A stretch of DNA of 64,000 nucleotides from Microbacterium telephonicum. Lineage in GTDB: Bacteria; Actinomycetota; Actinomycetes; Actinomycetales; Microbacteriaceae. Shown here piece by piece: positions 41,836-52,744 of the stretch. The notes under the pieces are model-generated. The model was not told the DNA's origin. It saw nothing but the letters and a program-made list of their open reading frames with translations, and did no database searches. Position numbers and translations under genes: made by a program. Position 1 is the first letter of the stretch; each line of letters begins with the position of its first letter. Location: contig NZ_RCDB01000002.1 of NCBI RefSeq assembly GCF_003651225.1, positions 744,001-808,000 on the forward strand. The letters are read 5' to 3'.

Positions 41836-42795
41836 TCAGAACGGGAGCAGCGGGTCGACGGCGATCGCGACGAACAGCAGCGTCAGGTAGGTGATCGAGG
41901 CGTGGAAGACGCGCATCGGCTTCGCCCCCTCGCCGCGCACGGCCCGGTTGTAGAGCACGTGCGACTCGAACACGAACCAGCCGCCGAACACGAGAGCCGA
42001 GACGGTGTAGACCAGCCCCATGTCGCCGACCGGGATCAGCAGCAGCGAGCAGGCGACCGTCGCCCAGGCGTAGAGGATGACCTGCAGGCCGACCTGGGTG
42101 CCGTTGCGGGTCGCGCCGAGCATGGGCACGTCGGCCTCGACGTAGTCGCCCTTGTACTTCATCGACAGCGGCCAGTAGTGCGGCGGCGTCCACAGGAAGA
42201 CCAGCACGAACAAGATCAGCGGCTCCCACGCGAGCGTGCCGGTCACGGCGGTCCAGCCGATGAGCACGGGGAAGCAGCCGGCGATGCCGCCCCACACGAT
42301 GTTCTGCTCGGTGCGGCGCTTGAGGATCATCGTGTAGATCACGACGTAGAAGAAGATGGCGACGACGCTGAAGGCCGCGGCGACCCAGTTGGTCGTGGCG
42401 AGCAGCCACACCGTCGAGAGCACCGCGAGCGTCCAGGCGAAGATCAGTGCGCCGCGGGGCGAGACCTCGCCGGTCACGAGCGGACGGTTCTCGGTGCGGT
42501 GCATGTGCGCGTCGATGTCGCGGTCGATGTACATGTTGAACGTCGCCGCCGAGCCGGCGCTCATCGCGCCGCCGATCACCGTCGCCAGCACGAGCCACAG
42601 GTTCGGCATCCCGCCCTGCGCGAGGATCATGACCGGGACGGTCGTCACCAGCAGCAGCTCCATGACGCGCGGCTTGGTCAGCTGCACGTACGCCCGGACG
42701 GTGCGCCCGAAGGAGCGGTCGGCGGAGGCACGGACTCCGGATTCGGCACCGGCCGTCGTCGTCGTGTCCATCTCCCCCACAATCACCCGCGTCAC
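41836..42795 (-). CDS. ctaB: Heme O synthase (protoheme IX farnesyltransferase)
   Basis: A UbiA-type prenyltransferase of up to 319 residues with about nine helices. The allylic-diphosphate/Mg motif [20 protein letters not shown] and the second motif [17 protein letters not shown] are clear. It farnesylates heme B to heme O, the substrate of CtaA. Start uncertain: GTG 42795 lies 10 nt from TAGACT (complement of 42806-42811), while the in-frame ATG 42771 has a G-rich site with no spacing. The 5' end is divergent from tkt. Confidence 0.93.
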   Translation of the reverse strand: MTRVIVGEMDTTTTAGAESGVRASADRSFGRTVRAYVQLTKPRVMELLLVTTVPVMILAQGGMPNLWLVLATVIGGAMSAGSAATFNMYIDRDIDAHMHRTENRPLVTGEVSPRGALIFAWTLAVLSTVWLLATTNWVAAAFSVVAIFFYVVIYTMILKRRTEQNIVWGGIAGCFPVLIGWTAVTGTLAWEPLILFVLVFLWTPPHYWPLSMKYKGDYVEADVPMLGATRNGTQVGLQVILYAWATVACSLLLIPVGDMGLVYTVSALVFGGWFVFESHVLYNRAVRGEGAKPMRVFHASITYLTLLFVAIAVDPLLPF

Positions 42796-43081
42796 GGACC
42801 GGCCCAGTCTACGGCACGGCCGGTCGCGGGCCCGGTGGAACGCCTCACATTCGGCGGGGGTGCGCGGTGAGCGGCGGGTGACACGGGCGACACCGCACCG
42901 ACACCTCCGCCGCGACGGGGGTCGTCATACTCGTGTCACACAGGGCCACCGCGCCGCCTGCGGTCGGGGCGTCGGCACTATGCTGGGACCCATACGTGCG
43001 TCCGAGCCGACCCCCCTTCTCCACCACCGGACAAGGCTGCGGCACGGCCGGTCGGGCGCTCTTCATGAGAAAGGCTGCCGC
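42796..43081. promoter_or_regulatory. Divergent ctaB / tkt control region
   Basis: A 286-bp gap. TATGCT (42979-42984) is a good -10 for the pentose-phosphate operon, giving a leader of about 90 nt; AGAAAGG precedes the tkt GTG. GTGACACG (42878-42885) and CGTGTCAC (42932-42939) form an 8-bp inverted repeat 46 nt apart, with the same core as the hairpin array at 8.5 kb but in the opposite arm order. Confidence 0.45.
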
Positions 43082-45160
43082 GTGGCTGAACTTCGCTGGG
43101 ATGAGATCGATCGGCGCGCGGTGGACACCGCTCGCGTACTTGCGGCGGATGCCGTGGAGAAGGTGGGCAACGGCCACCCGGGCACGGCGATGAGCCTTGC
43201 TCCGGCGGCGTATCTGCTGTACCAGCGGGTGCTGCGTCACGACCCGTCGGATGTCGATTGGCTCGGTCGCGACCGTTTCATCCTGTCGGCGGGTCACTCG
43301 TCGCTGACGCAGTACGTGCAGCTGTACCTGGGCGGGTTCGGTCTGGAGCTGGACGATCTGAAGGCGCTGCGCACGTGGGGGTCGTTGACGCCGGGTCACC
43401 CGGAGTACGGCCACACGAAGGGTGTGGAGATCACGACGGGTCCGTTGGGTCAGGGTCTGGCGTCCGCGGTCGGGTTCGCGTACGCGGCCCGGTATGAGCG
43501 GGGCCTGTTCGACCCGGATGCTGCCGCGGGCACGTCGCCGTTCGACCACTTCGTGTATGTGATCGCCGGTGACGGCGACCTGCAGGAGGGTGTGACGTCG
43601 GAGGCGGGGTCGCTGGCCGGCCACCAGGGGCTCGGGAACCTGATCGCGATCTACGACAGCAACCAGATCTCCATCGAGGACGACACGAACGTCGCGTTCA
43701 CCGAGGACGTCGCGAAGCGGTACGAGGCGTACGGCTGGCACGTGCAGACGGTGGACTGGAAGTCGACGGGCGAGTACGTCGAGGACGTTCCGGCGCTGTT
43801 CGCCGCGGTGGAGGCGGCGAAGGGCGAGACCGACAAGCCGTCGCTGATCATCTTGAAGACGATCATCGGGTGGCCCTCGCCCGGGAAGCAGAACACGGGC
43901 AAGATCCACGGTTCCGCGCTCGGTGGCGATGAGCTGGCCGCGACGAAGAAGGTGCTCGGTTTCGACCCGGAGGCCTCTTTCGTGGTCGCCGATGACGTGA
44001 TCGCCCACACCCGTAGCCTCGCCGACCGTGCCGCGGAGGCGAAGGCGGCCTGGCAGGCGGACTTCGACGCGTGGGCGGCGGCGAACCCGGAGCGCAAGGC
44101 GCTGCTGGACCGTCTCGAGGCGGGGCAGCTGCCCGAGGACCTCGCGGTTCCGTCGTTCGAGGCGGGCAAGGACGTGTCCACGCGTGCCGCGTCGGGTCAG
44201 GTCATCAACGCCCTCGCCGCCCAGCTCCCCGAGCTGTGGGGCGGGTCGGCCGACCTCGCCGAGTCGAACCTGACCACGATCAAGGACGCGAAGTCGTTCA
44301 TCCCCGTGCAGTGGTCGACACACGAGTGGTCGGGTGACCCGTACGGTCGGGTGCTGCACTTCGGCATCCGCGAGCACGCGATGGGCGCGATCGTCAACGG
44401 CATCAAGCTGCACGGTCCGACCCGCCCGTTCGGCGGAACGTTCCTCATCTTCTCCGACTACATGCGTCCCGCGGTGCGTCTGGCCGCGCTGATGGACATT
44501 CCGTCGGTGTTCGTGTGGACCCACGACTCCGTCGCGCTCGGTGAGGACGGCCCCACCCACCAGCCCATCGAGCAGCTGTCCACGCTGCGTCTGATCCCGA
44601 ACTTCACCGTCGTCCGTCCCGCCGACGCGAACGAGACCAGCGCCGCTTGGGCCGAGATCGTCCGCCGCACTTCGGGCGGCCCGGTCGGTATCGCGCTGAC
44701 CCGTCAGAACATCCCGGTCTTCCCGCGTGGCGAGCAGGGCTTCGCCACGACCGACGGTGTCGCCAAGGGCGCGTACGTGCTCATCGACGCCGAGAACGGC
44801 GCCCCGGACGTCATCCTCATCGCTACCGGGTCCGAGGTGCAGCTGGCGGTCGCCGCCCGTGAGACCCTCGCCGCCGACGGTGTGCAGGCGCGCGTCGTCT
44901 CCGCCCCGTCGCTGGAGTGGTTCGCCGAGCAGGATGCCGACTACCGCGAGTCCGTGCTCCCCGCATCCGTGACCGCCCGTGTCTCGGTGGAAGCGGGATC
45001 GACGCCGCTGTGGCGCACGATCGTCGGCGACCGCGGCCGCACCGTCGGCATCGACCACTTCGGCGCGTCCGCCGACTACAAGACCCTGTTCGAGAAGTTC
45101 GGCGTGACCGCCGACCACGTCGTCGAAGCGGCGCGCGAGACCATCAAGGAGAACGCATGA
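43082..45160 (+). CDS. tkt: Transketolase
   Basis: A 692-residue thiamine-diphosphate enzyme of the non-oxidative pentose phosphate pathway. [20 protein letters not shown] is at 31-50, the TPP motif is [15 protein letters not shown]...DSN, and [18 protein letters not shown] is in the pyrimidine domain. GTG start with AGAAAGG about 9 nt upstream. First gene of the operon; the stop overlaps tal (GCATGA). Its codon use differs from its neighbours: GGT, CGT, TCG, ACG and CTG are frequent where tal and pgi prefer C-ending codons. Confidence 0.96.
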   Translation: MAELRWDEIDRRAVDTARVLAADAVEKVGNGHPGTAMSLAPAAYLLYQRVLRHDPSDVDWLGRDRFILSAGHSSLTQYVQLYLGGFGLELDDLKALRTWGSLTPGHPEYGHTKGVEITTGPLGQGLASAVGFAYAARYERGLFDPDAAAGTSPFDHFVYVIAGDGDLQEGVTSEAGSLAGHQGLGNLIAIYDSNQISIEDDTNVAFTEDVAKRYEAYGWHVQTVDWKSTGEYVEDVPALFAAVEAAKGETDKPSLIILKTIIGWPSPGKQNTGKIHGSALGGDELAATKKVLGFDPEASFVVADDVIAHTRSLADRAAEAKAAWQADFDAWAAANPERKALLDRLEAGQLPEDLAVPSFEAGKDVSTRAASGQVINALAAQLPELWGGSADLAESNLTTIKDAKSFIPVQWSTHEWSGDPYGRVLHFGIREHAMGAIVNGIKLHGPTRPFGGTFLIFSDYMRPAVRLAALMDIPSVFVWTHDSVALGEDGPTHQPIEQLSTLRLIPNFTVVRPADANETSAAWAEIVRRTSGGPVGIALTRQNIPVFPRGEQGFATTDGVAKGAYVLIDAENGAPDVILIATGSEVQLAVAARETLAADGVQARVVSAPSLEWFAEQDADYRESVLPASVTARVSVEAGSTPLWRTIVGDRGRTVGIDHFGASADYKTLFEKFGVTADHVVEAARETIKENA

Positions 45161-46281
45161 CCACCCCCACCGAGGACCTGTCCGCCGCCGGCGTCAGCAT
45201 CTGGCTCGACGACCTGTCCCGCACCCGCATCGAGACCGGCAACCTGCAGGAACTCATCGACACCCGGGGCGTCGTCGGCGTGACGACGAACCCGTCGATC
45301 TTCCAGGCCGCGATCGGCAACAAGGACGACGACTCGTACGACGCCCCACTCGCCGCCCTGGCCACGGCCGGCGCCGACGTCGACACGGCGATCTTCGAGA
45401 TCACCACGACCGACGTGCGCGACGCGGCCGACATCTTCCGGCCCATCTACGACGCGACCGGCGGCGTCGACGGGCGCGTGTCGATCGAGGTCTCCCCCGA
45501 CCTCGCCCACGACACCGACGCCACGATCGCCGAAGCGGTCAAGCTGTGGGCCAAGGTCGACCGCCCCAACACGCTCATCAAGATCCCCGCGACCAAGGCG
45601 GGCCTGCCCGCGATCACCGCGGTCATCGCGGAGGGCATCAGCGTCAACGTCACGCTGATCTTCTCGCTCGAGCGCTACGGCGAGGTCATCGACGCCTACC
45701 TGGCCGGTCTCGCCCAGGCCAAGGGCAACGGGCACGACCTCGCCACGATCCACTCCGTCGCGTCGTTCTTCGTCTCCCGCGTGGACACCGAGGTCGACAA
45801 GCGCCTCACCGCCCTCGGCACCCCCGCCGCGACCGGCCTGAAGTCCAAGGCCGGCGTCGCCAACGCCCGCCTCGCCTACGAGCTGTTCGAGCAGCGCTTC
45901 GCGTCGCAGACCGCCGTGGAGCTGATCGCCGCCGGCGCGAACGTGCAGCGTCCGCTGTGGGCCTCGACCGGTGTCAAGGACCCGGCCCTGCCCGACACGC
46001 TCTACGTCACCGAGCTCGTCGCCGGCGGCACCGTCAACACGATGCCCGAGAAAACCCTCCAGGCCACCTTCGACCACGGCGTCATCACCGGCGACACCAT
46101 CACCGGGAACTACGCCGACGCGCACCAGGTCTTCGACGACCTCGCCGCCGCAGGCATCGACCTCGCCGACGTCACCCAGCTGCTCGAAGACGAAGGCGTC
46201 GAGAAGTTCATCGCCTCCTGGCAGGACCTCAAAGCCACCGTCGACACCGCCCTCGCCGCCGCACCGGAGACCACCCGGTGA
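45157..46281 (+). CDS. tal: Transaldolase
   Basis: A 374-residue TIM-barrel enzyme moving dihydroxyacetone units between sugar phosphates. [16 protein letters not shown] is at about 31-46, and the Schiff-base Lys is in [11 protein letters not shown]. Length and sequence match the actinobacterial TalB-like subfamily. It is coupled by 4-nt overlaps to tkt upstream and pgi downstream. Confidence 0.95.
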   Translation: MTTPTEDLSAAGVSIWLDDLSRTRIETGNLQELIDTRGVVGVTTNPSIFQAAIGNKDDDSYDAPLAALATAGADVDTAIFEITTTDVRDAADIFRPIYDATGGVDGRVSIEVSPDLAHDTDATIAEAVKLWAKVDRPNTLIKIPATKAGLPAITAVIAEGISVNVTLIFSLERYGEVIDAYLAGLAQAKGNGHDLATIHSVASFFVSRVDTEVDKRLTALGTPAATGLKSKAGVANARLAYELFEQRFASQTAVELIAAGANVQRPLWASTGVKDPALPDTLYVTELVAGGTVNTMPEKTLQATFDHGVITGDTITGNYADAHQVFDDLAAAGIDLADVTQLLEDEGVEKFIASWQDLKATVDTALAAAPETTR

Positions 46282-47894
46282 GCTTCGAGATCCACGTCTC
46301 GGGTCGTGTCGCGGACGTCGTCCGCGACACGCTCCCGGGGCTCGTCGACAGCCTCGTCGCCAGCGGCATCACCGCCGGCGACGCCGACCTGTGGGGGCCG
46401 GACGCCGCGGATGAGGCGTCCCGGCGCCTCGGCTGGACGCAGGCCGTCGCCGTCTCGCGGCCGCTCGTCGCCGAGGTCGAGGCGCTGCGCGGCGACTTCG
46501 CCGCCCGCGGCGTGACCCGCGTCGTCCTCGCCGGCATGGGCGGCTCGTCGCTCGCGCCGGAGGTCATCGCGCAGACCGCCGGCGTGCCGCTGGTCATCCT
46601 CGACTCGACGGCCCCGAGCCAGGTGCTCGCGGCGATCGACGGCGACGAGACCGGCGGCCTCGCCGAGACGGTCCTCGTCGTCGCCTCCAAGTCGGGCTCG
46701 ACGGTCGAGACGGATGCCGCGCGCCGCGCGTTCGAGGCCGCCTGGACCGACCTGGGCATCGACCCCGCCCAGCACATCGTCGTCGTGACCGACCCCGGGT
46801 CGCCGCTGGACGCCGCCGCCCGCGAGGCGGGCTACCGCGTCGTGTCGGCCGACCCGACCGTGGGCGGCCGCTACTCCGCCCTCACCGCGTTCGGACTCGT
46901 CCCGGCGGGCCTCGCCGGCGCCGACATCGCCGAGCTGCTCGACGAAGCCGAGGCGACGCTGCTCGAAGTCGCCATCGACGACCCGCGCAACCCGGCCCTC
47001 GTGCTGGCCGCCGCGATCGCCGGCGGATCGCCGCGCCGCGACAAGCTCGCGCTCGTCAGCGACGGCACCCACATCGTGGGGCTGCCCGACTGGATCGAGC
47101 AGCTCGTCGCCGAATCGACCGGCAAGCTCGGCACCGGCATCCTGCCGGTCGTCGTGCAGCCGCTGTCGGCAGAGCTCGACGCCGACCTGCCCGATGTGCA
47201 GGTGCTGCGTCTCGTCGACGACGCCGAGCACTTCCGCCTGCTCGAGCAGAATCCCGGCGAGATCCTCGTGAGCGGCTCGCTCGGCGCCCAGTTCGTCGTC
47301 TGGGAGTTCGCCACCGCGATCGCCGGCCGGATGCTCGGCATCAACCCGTTCGACCAGCCCGACGTCGAGGCGGCCAAGGCCGCGGCGCGCGGACTGCTCG
47401 ACGCGCGCCCCGAACCCTCCCCCGTCGCGTTCACCGAGGACGGCATCGGGGTGCGCTCCACGGACCCCGCCCTCGTCGCCTCCGGCACGCTGTCCGGCGT
47501 GTTCGCCGCGATCGAGGCCGCGGTCCCGGCCGACGGGTACCTCGCCATCCAGGCGTACGTCGACCGCACCGTCGTCCCACAGTTGGCGGGTCTGCGCGAG
47601 CTCGTCGCCGCCGAGGCCGGCCGCCCGGTCACGTTCGGCTGGGGACCGCGTTTCCTCCACTCGACCGGGCAGTACCACAAGGGAGGCCCCGCCACCGGGG
47701 TGTTCCTGCAGCTGGTCGAGGCCACCGAGACGGATCTCGAGATCCCCGGCCTGCCGTTCACGTTCGGCGCGCTGATCGCCGCGCAGGCCAGCGGCGACGC
47801 CCAGGTGCTCGCCGCCCACGGTCGCCCCGTGGTGACCTTCGTCCTTCCCGACCCGGCCGCAGACGTCCTCACCGTCTTCGAAGCCGCCCAATAG
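46278..47894 (+). CDS. pgi: Glucose-6-phosphate isomerase
   Basis: A 538-residue SIS-fold enzyme joining glycolysis and the pentose pathway. [12 protein letters not shown] (phosphate-binding), [12 protein letters not shown] (SIS serines) and [13 protein letters not shown] near residue 455 (catalytic His/Lys region) are visible. The family is the actinobacterial form found in tkt-tal-pgi operons rather than the canonical E. coli Pgi. In some relatives it is annotated as a fused transaldolase/isomerase partner; here tal is separate. GTG start overlapping the tal stop. Confidence 0.92.
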   Translation: MSFEIHVSGRVADVVRDTLPGLVDSLVASGITAGDADLWGPDAADEASRRLGWTQAVAVSRPLVAEVEALRGDFAARGVTRVVLAGMGGSSLAPEVIAQTAGVPLVILDSTAPSQVLAAIDGDETGGLAETVLVVASKSGSTVETDAARRAFEAAWTDLGIDPAQHIVVVTDPGSPLDAAAREAGYRVVSADPTVGGRYSALTAFGLVPAGLAGADIAELLDEAEATLLEVAIDDPRNPALVLAAAIAGGSPRRDKLALVSDGTHIVGLPDWIEQLVAESTGKLGTGILPVVVQPLSAELDADLPDVQVLRLVDDAEHFRLLEQNPGEILVSGSLGAQFVVWEFATAIAGRMLGINPFDQPDVEAAKAAARGLLDARPEPSPVAFTEDGIGVRSTDPALVASGTLSGVFAAIEAAVPADGYLAIQAYVDRTVVPQLAGLRELVAAEAGRPVTFGWGPRFLHSTGQYHKGGPATGVFLQLVEATETDLEIPGLPFTFGALIAAQASGDAQVLAAHGRPVVTFVLPDPAADVLTVFEAAQ

Positions 47895-47907
47895 GAGCAC
47901 CCGTCTG

Positions 47908-49455
47908 ATGACCGCCGAGATCTCGCGCGCCCGCAACCCGCTGCGCGACCCGGACGACCGCCGCCTCAACCGCATCGCCGGGCCCAGCGCCCTCGTGATC
48001 TTCGGTGTGACCGGCGACCTGTCCCGCAAGAAGCTCATGCCCGCGGTGTACGACCTGGCCAACCGCGGCCTCCTGCCACCCGGTTTCGCGCTCGTCGGGT
48101 TCGCCCGCCGCGACTGGGAGGACCAGGACTTCGCCCAGGTCGTGCACGACGCGGTCCGCGCGCACGCGCGCACCCCGTTCCGCGAGGAGACCTGGAAGCA
48201 GCTGCTGCAGGGCATCCGGTTCGTCTCCGGCGAGTTCGGCGACGCCGACGCGTTCGCGCGCCTGCGCGCGACCGTCGAGGAACTCGACCGCGACCGCGGC
48301 ACGATGGGCAACCACGCGTTCTACCTGTCGATCCCGCCGAAGGACTTCCCGATCGTCGCGAAGCAGCTGAAGGACTCGGGCCTCGTCGGCGAGAGCGACG
48401 ACCCGGACTGCTGGCGCCGCGTGGTCATCGAAAAGCCGTTCGGCCACGACCTGCAGTCGGCCCGCGAGCTCAACGCCGCCCTCGAAGTGGCCTTCCCCGC
48501 CGACTCGATCTTCCGCATCGACCACTATCTCGGCAAGGAGACGGTGCAGAACATCCTCGCGCTGCGCTTCGCGAACGAGATGTTCGAGCCGATCTGGAAC
48601 GCGAACTACGTCGACCACGTGCAGATCACGATGGCCGAGGACATCGGCGTCGGCGGTCGTGCGGGCTACTACGACGGCATCGGCGCTGCGCGCGACGTCA
48701 TCCAGAACCACCTGTTGCAGCTGCTCGCCCTCACCGCCATGGAGGAGCCGATCTCGCTCGACGCGACCCACCTGCGCGCCGAGAAGGAGAAGGTGCTCGC
48801 CGCCGTCCGGCTGCCCGAGGACCTCGCCACCGCGCAGGCGCGCGGGCAGTACGCGGGCGGCTGGCAGGGCGGCGAAGAGGTCACCGGCTTCCTCGACGAA
48901 GACGGCATGAAGGCCGACTCGACGACCGAGACCTACGCGGCCGTCAAGCTCGACATCGCGACGCGCCGCTGGGCCGGCGTGCCGTTCTACCTGCGCACCG
49001 GCAAGCGTCTCGGCCGCCGCGTCACCGAGATCGCCGTCGTCTTCAAGCGCACGCCGCAGCACTTGTTCCTGCGCACGCAGACGCACGAGCTGGGCCAGAA
49101 CGCGCTCGTGATCCGCATCCAGCCCGATGAGGGCGTCACGATCCGCTTCGGCTCGAAGGTGCCGGGCGCGGCCACCGAGGTGCGCGACGTCACGATGGAC
49201 TTCGGCTACGGGCACGCCTTCACCGAATCGAGCCCGGAGGCGTACGAACGTCTCATCCTCGACGTGCTGCTGGGCGACCCGCCGCTGTTCCCGCGCCACG
49301 AGGAGGTCGAGCTGTCCTGGCGGATCCTCGACCCGATCGAGCAGTACTGGAGCGCCCAGGGCGGACCGCTCGAGCAGTACTCCCCCGGATCGTGGGGTCC
49401 CCCGTCCGCCGATGAGCTCCTGGCCCGCGACGGCCGCGTCTGGAGGCGCCCGTGA
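47908..49455 (+). CDS. zwf: Glucose-6-phosphate 1-dehydrogenase
   Basis: A 515-residue NADP-dependent dehydrogenase, first enzyme of the oxidative pentose pathway. The cofactor motif is IFGVTGDLSRKKLMPAVYDL, and the substrate/catalytic motif is RIDHYLGKE (His/Lys active-site residues). It follows pgi by 13 bp, with GGAG before the ATG. OpcA, its assembly/activator protein, is encoded next. Confidence 0.97.
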   Translation: MTAEISRARNPLRDPDDRRLNRIAGPSALVIFGVTGDLSRKKLMPAVYDLANRGLLPPGFALVGFARRDWEDQDFAQVVHDAVRAHARTPFREETWKQLLQGIRFVSGEFGDADAFARLRATVEELDRDRGTMGNHAFYLSIPPKDFPIVAKQLKDSGLVGESDDPDCWRRVVIEKPFGHDLQSARELNAALEVAFPADSIFRIDHYLGKETVQNILALRFANEMFEPIWNANYVDHVQITMAEDIGVGGRAGYYDGIGAARDVIQNHLLQLLALTAMEEPISLDATHLRAEKEKVLAAVRLPEDLATAQARGQYAGGWQGGEEVTGFLDEDGMKADSTTETYAAVKLDIATRRWAGVPFYLRTGKRLGRRVTEIAVVFKRTPQHLFLRTQTHELGQNALVIRIQPDEGVTIRFGSKVPGAATEVRDVTMDFGYGHAFTESSPEAYERLILDVLLGDPPLFPRHEEVELSWRILDPIEQYWSAQGGPLEQYSPGSWGPPSADELLARDGRVWRRP

Positions 49456-50384
49456 TCGTCGATCTGCCCGACACCACCGTGTCCAAGATCGCCCGCTCCC
49501 TCGTGAGCGTGCGCGAGGAGGGCGGCGCGGTCGCCCTCGGACGCGTCCTCACCCTCGTCATCGCGACGACGCACGGGCTCGAGGAGGAGGCCATCGAGGC
49601 CGCCAACGACGCGTCGCGCGAGCATCCGATGCGCGTGATCGTGCTGATCGCCAACGGCGAGGGCGACGCCAAGCTCGACGCGCAGATCCGCGTCGGCGGC
49701 GACGCCGGCGCGAGCGAGGTCATCGTGCTGCGCGCGAGCGGCGCGGCCGCCGGCAATGCGGAGGGCCTCATCACCGGTCTGCTGCTGCCCGACGCCCCCG
49801 TCGTCGCATGGTGGCCCGACTTCCCGCCGGCCGACCCGTCGACCTCGCCCATCGGCGCGATCGCGGCGCGGCGCATCACGGATGCCGCCACGAAGCCGTA
49901 TCAGAAGGACCGGCTGAGCCTGCTCGGCCAGACCTACGCCCCCGGCGACACCGATCTGGCGTGGACGCGTCTCACGCACTGGCGCGAGCAGCTGGCGGCC
50001 GTGCTCGACCAGCCGCCGTACGAGGAGATCACCGCCGTCGAGGTCATCGGCAGCGGCACCTCCCCGTCGACCGCGCTGCTGGCGGCGTGGCTGCGCCTCA
50101 AGCTCGAGGTGCCGGTGACCTGGCGCTACGCCGACCCCGCCGATTGGGCGCACGGCATCCAGCTCGTGCGGCTCACGCGCGCCTCGGGGGTCATCGAGCT
50201 CGCCCGTCGCGACGACGTCAACGCGACGCTGACGCAGCCCGGGCAGCCGTCGCACGACGTCGTCCTGCCCCGCCGCACGCTGCGGGAGTGCCTTGCGGAG
50301 GAGCTGCGCAGGCTTGATCCGGACCTCCTGTATGGTCGAGTCATCACGGAGGGTTGGAAGCTCCTCGGCCCGCACGTGTCCTAG
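49452..50384 (+). CDS. opcA: Glucose-6-phosphate dehydrogenase assembly protein OpcA
   Basis: A 310-residue OpcA, which activates or assembles Zwf in actinobacteria and cyanobacteria. Characteristic blocks are MIVDLPDTTVSKIARSLVSV at the N-terminus and LLLPDAPVVAWWPDFPPADPS in the middle. It starts on a GTG overlapping the zwf stop by 4 nt, so the partners are translated together. Confidence 0.95.
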   Translation: MIVDLPDTTVSKIARSLVSVREEGGAVALGRVLTLVIATTHGLEEEAIEAANDASREHPMRVIVLIANGEGDAKLDAQIRVGGDAGASEVIVLRASGAAAGNAEGLITGLLLPDAPVVAWWPDFPPADPSTSPIGAIAARRITDAATKPYQKDRLSLLGQTYAPGDTDLAWTRLTHWREQLAAVLDQPPYEEITAVEVIGSGTSPSTALLAAWLRLKLEVPVTWRYADPADWAHGIQLVRLTRASGVIELARRDDVNATLTQPGQPSHDVVLPRRTLRECLAEELRRLDPDLLYGRVITEGWKLLGPHVS

Positions 50385-50398
50385 GAGGCGATGGCGCG

Positions 50399-51178
50399 AT
50401 GGCCGAGTTCTGGACCGAGAAGCGGGTCGTCGTCAGTCCCGACGCCGACACGCTCACCGCATCCGTCGCCCGACGCTTCCTCGAGCGCGTGACGAGTCGT
50501 CTGTCCGAGGGCAAGAAGGCGCACATCGCCCTGACGGGCGGCGTCATCGGCACCGAGGTGCTGCGCGCGATCGGCGCCGACCCGGCACGCGAGGGCGTGG
50601 ACTGGTCGCGGGTGCACTTCTGGTGGGGCGACGAGAGGTTCGTGCCGCGGGAAAGCGACGAGCGCAACGAGCGCGGCGCACGCGAGGCGCTGCTGTCGCG
50701 CATCGCCGTGCCCGAGGCGAACATCCACACGATCGCGTCGTCCGACGACGGCCTCACGATGGAGGAGGCCGCGGAGGCGTATGCCGCCGAGCTCGCACGC
50801 TTCGCCAAGGGCGACACCGCCTGGCCGTCGTTCGACGTGTGCTTCCTGGGAGTCGGACCCGACGCCCACATCGCCTCACTGTTCCCCGACCGGCCCGAGA
50901 TCCAGGTGCGCGACCGCGCCGTCGTGCCGGTGCGCAACTCGCCGAAGCCGCCGTCGGAGCGGATCACACTGACCCGGCCGGTGCTCAACTCGTCGAAGCG
51001 GGTGTGGATGGTCGTCTCCGGCGTCGACAAGGCGGGCGCGCTCGGGCTCGCCCTCGCCGGTGCCAGCTACGACAGCGTGCCCGCCGCCGGCGCGAAGGGA
51101 CGCAAGCGCACGATCCTCTTCGTCGACCAGGATGCCGCGGCGAAGGTTCCGGAAGAGCTCATCGACCAGGAGTACTGA
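50399..51178 (+). CDS. pgl: 6-Phosphogluconolactonase
   Basis: A 259-residue enzyme of the NagB/Pgl fold that hydrolyses 6-phosphogluconolactone. HIALTGGVIGTEVL (phosphate loop), WWGDERFVP and FLGVGPDAHIASLFPD (catalytic His) are the family motifs. The start at 50399 (MAEFWTEKRVVV) is preceded by TAGGAGG about 10 nt upstream; that motif contains the opcA stop. Last gene of the pentose-phosphate operon. Confidence 0.95.
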   Translation: MAEFWTEKRVVVSPDADTLTASVARRFLERVTSRLSEGKKAHIALTGGVIGTEVLRAIGADPAREGVDWSRVHFWWGDERFVPRESDERNERGAREALLSRIAVPEANIHTIASSDDGLTMEEAAEAYAAELARFAKGDTAWPSFDVCFLGVGPDAHIASLFPDRPEIQVRDRAVVPVRNSPKPPSERITLTRPVLNSSKRVWMVVSGVDKAGALGLALAGASYDSVPAAGAKGRKRTILFVDQDAAAKVPEELIDQEY

Positions 51179-51194
51179 CCGCGCCGAAATGCAG

Positions 51195-51223
51195 AAGAGG
51201 GCGCCCCCTCGGGGCGCCCTCTT
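51195..51223. terminator. Bidirectional terminator between pgl and rbpA
   Basis: A 13-bp perfect stem (AAGAGGGCGCCCC, 51195-51207; complement 51211-51223) around a CTC loop, flanked by T-rich sequence on the plus side (TTCTTG). It ends both the pentose-phosphate operon and the convergent gap-pgk-tpiA-secG-rbpA operon. Confidence 0.9.
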
Positions 51224-51246
51224 TCTTGTGTCTGCGATGCGACGGG

Positions 51247-51603
51247 TCAGGCCTGACCGCGACGTTCGCGCAGCTGCTGCAGCGCGTCGTCGAGGAGCTG
51301 CTCGGCCTCGTCGTCGGTGCGGCGCTCCTTCACGTAGGCGAGGTGCGTCTTGTACGGCTCGGTCTTGGCGACGGCCGGCGGGTTGTCCTTGTCGCGGCCG
51401 GCGGGCAGGCCGGAGTGCGGGGAGTCGATCGTCTCGGGGATCTCCTCCTCGGCGATGCCGGCGGCGAAGTAGCGCACCGTCTCGTTGCCGAGGGCGTCCC
51501 AGTACGAGATCGCGACGCGGTCCGCGTGGTGACCGTGGTCCTGCTCGCCCATCGGGCCGGCACCGACGCGGGTGCCGCGGATCGCGTTTCCTCCGGTGGC
51601 CAT
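51247..51603 (-). CDS. rbpA: RNA polymerase-binding protein RbpA
   Basis: A 118-residue actinobacterial transcription activator that binds sigma and promoter DNA. The N-terminal MATGGNAIRGTRVGAGPMGE is the conserved tail and basic linker entry; the central zinc-ribbon-like domain here lacks the Cys ligands (HHADRVAISYWDALGNETVRYF), as in other Cys-poor RbpA proteins; the sigma-interaction domain follows (about 75-115). It starts on the secG stop (1-nt overlap). Last gene of the glycolytic operon. Confidence 0.93.
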   Translation of the reverse strand: MATGGNAIRGTRVGAGPMGEQDHGHHADRVAISYWDALGNETVRYFAAGIAEEEIPETIDSPHSGLPAGRDKDNPPAVAKTEPYKTHLAYVKERRTDDEAEQLLDDALQQLRERRGQA

Positions 51604-51851
51604 CAGATCCCCTGGAACTTGGTGATCAGACCGAGCGCGACGATGGCGACGAACCACACCAGCGCGAGCACGATCGTGAAACGGTTGAGGTTGCGCTCGG
51701 CCAGGCCCGACGAGCCCATGGCGGAGCTCATGCCGCCGCCGAACATGTCGGACAGGCCACCACCGCGGCCCTTGTGCAGGAGGATCAGGAGGGTCAGCAG
51801 GAGGCTGGTGATGCCCAGCAGCACCTGCAGCACGAGCTCGAGGATGTCCAC
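51603..51851 (-). CDS. secG: Preprotein translocase subunit SecG
   Basis: An 82-residue SecG with two membrane helices: LQVLLGITSLLLTLLILLHK and FTIVLALVWFVAIVALGLI. Between them is the Gly-rich GRGGGLSDMFGGGMSSAMGSSG segment (read in parts) typical of the family. GTG start at 51851. The upstream AAAGG is 12 nt away, so the start is moderately sure. Its place after tpiA is common in actinobacteria. Confidence 0.92.
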   Translation of the reverse strand: MDILELVLQVLLGITSLLLTLLILLHKGRGGGLSDMFGGGMSSAMGSSGLAERNLNRFTIVLALVWFVAIVALGLITKFQGI

Positions 51852-51962
51852 GGTGGATGAAAGCCTTTCGCGGCGCCGACTGCGGCGCACAAGGTTCGAG
51901 TATACCGGCCGGCGCGGCGCGGTCCCTCAGGCCCGCGCCGCGCCGACGGCATCACACGTGCG

Positions 51963-52744
51963 TCAGACGCCGACGTGCTTCTGGTAGCGGATGATCGCCG
52001 CGAACTCCTCGGCGACGAGGCTCGCGCCGCCGACGAGTGCACCGTCGACGTCGGGCTCGCGCATGAAGCTCGCGATGTTGCCGGACTTCACCGATCCGCC
52101 GTAGAGCACGCGGGTGCGCTCGGCGGCGTCGGCACCGAGCGTGTCGGCGATGACGGCGCGCAGCGCGGCGCAGACCTCCTGCGCCTGCTCGGGCGAAGCG
52201 ACCTGTCCGGTGCCGATCGCCCAGACCGGCTCGTACGCGACGACGAACTCGGCGTCGGCGGGCACGCCCTCCAGCGCGACGGTGAGCTGCGCGACCGAGA
52301 CCGCGGTCGGACCGGACTCTTCGCGCTGCTCGAGCGTCTCGCCCACGCAGATGACGGGGACGAGCCCGTGCTTCAGCGCGGCCTGCACCTTGGCGGCGAC
52401 GATCTCGTCGGTCTCACCGTGGTAGTCGCGACGCTCCGAGTGGCCGATGATGACGTAGCCGCAGTCGAGCTTCTTCAAGAACGCGCCGGAGATCTCCCCC
52501 GTGTACGCGCCGGCATCCTTCGTCGACAGGTCCTGCGCGCCCAGGGCGAACGGGATCTTGTCGGCGTCGATGAGAGTCTGCACGGTGCGGATGTCGGTGA
52601 ACGGCGGGAAGACCGCGACCTCGACGGAGCCGTCCTCGTGACCGGCGTCCTTCAGCGTCCAGTGCAGCTTCTGGACGAACGCGACCGCCTGCAGGTGGTC
52701 GAGGTTCATCTTCCAGTTGCCGGCGATGAGCGGTGTGCGCGCCA

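Noticed and set aside
42845..45118. 757-codon minus-strand frame opposite tkt
   Set aside because: Mirror of transketolase codons; composition is that of an antisense frame in GC-rich DNA.
46110..48311. 733-codon minus-strand frame opposite pgi and zwf
   Set aside because: Low-complexity, Arg/Gly/Asp-rich, no motifs, spans two real genes.
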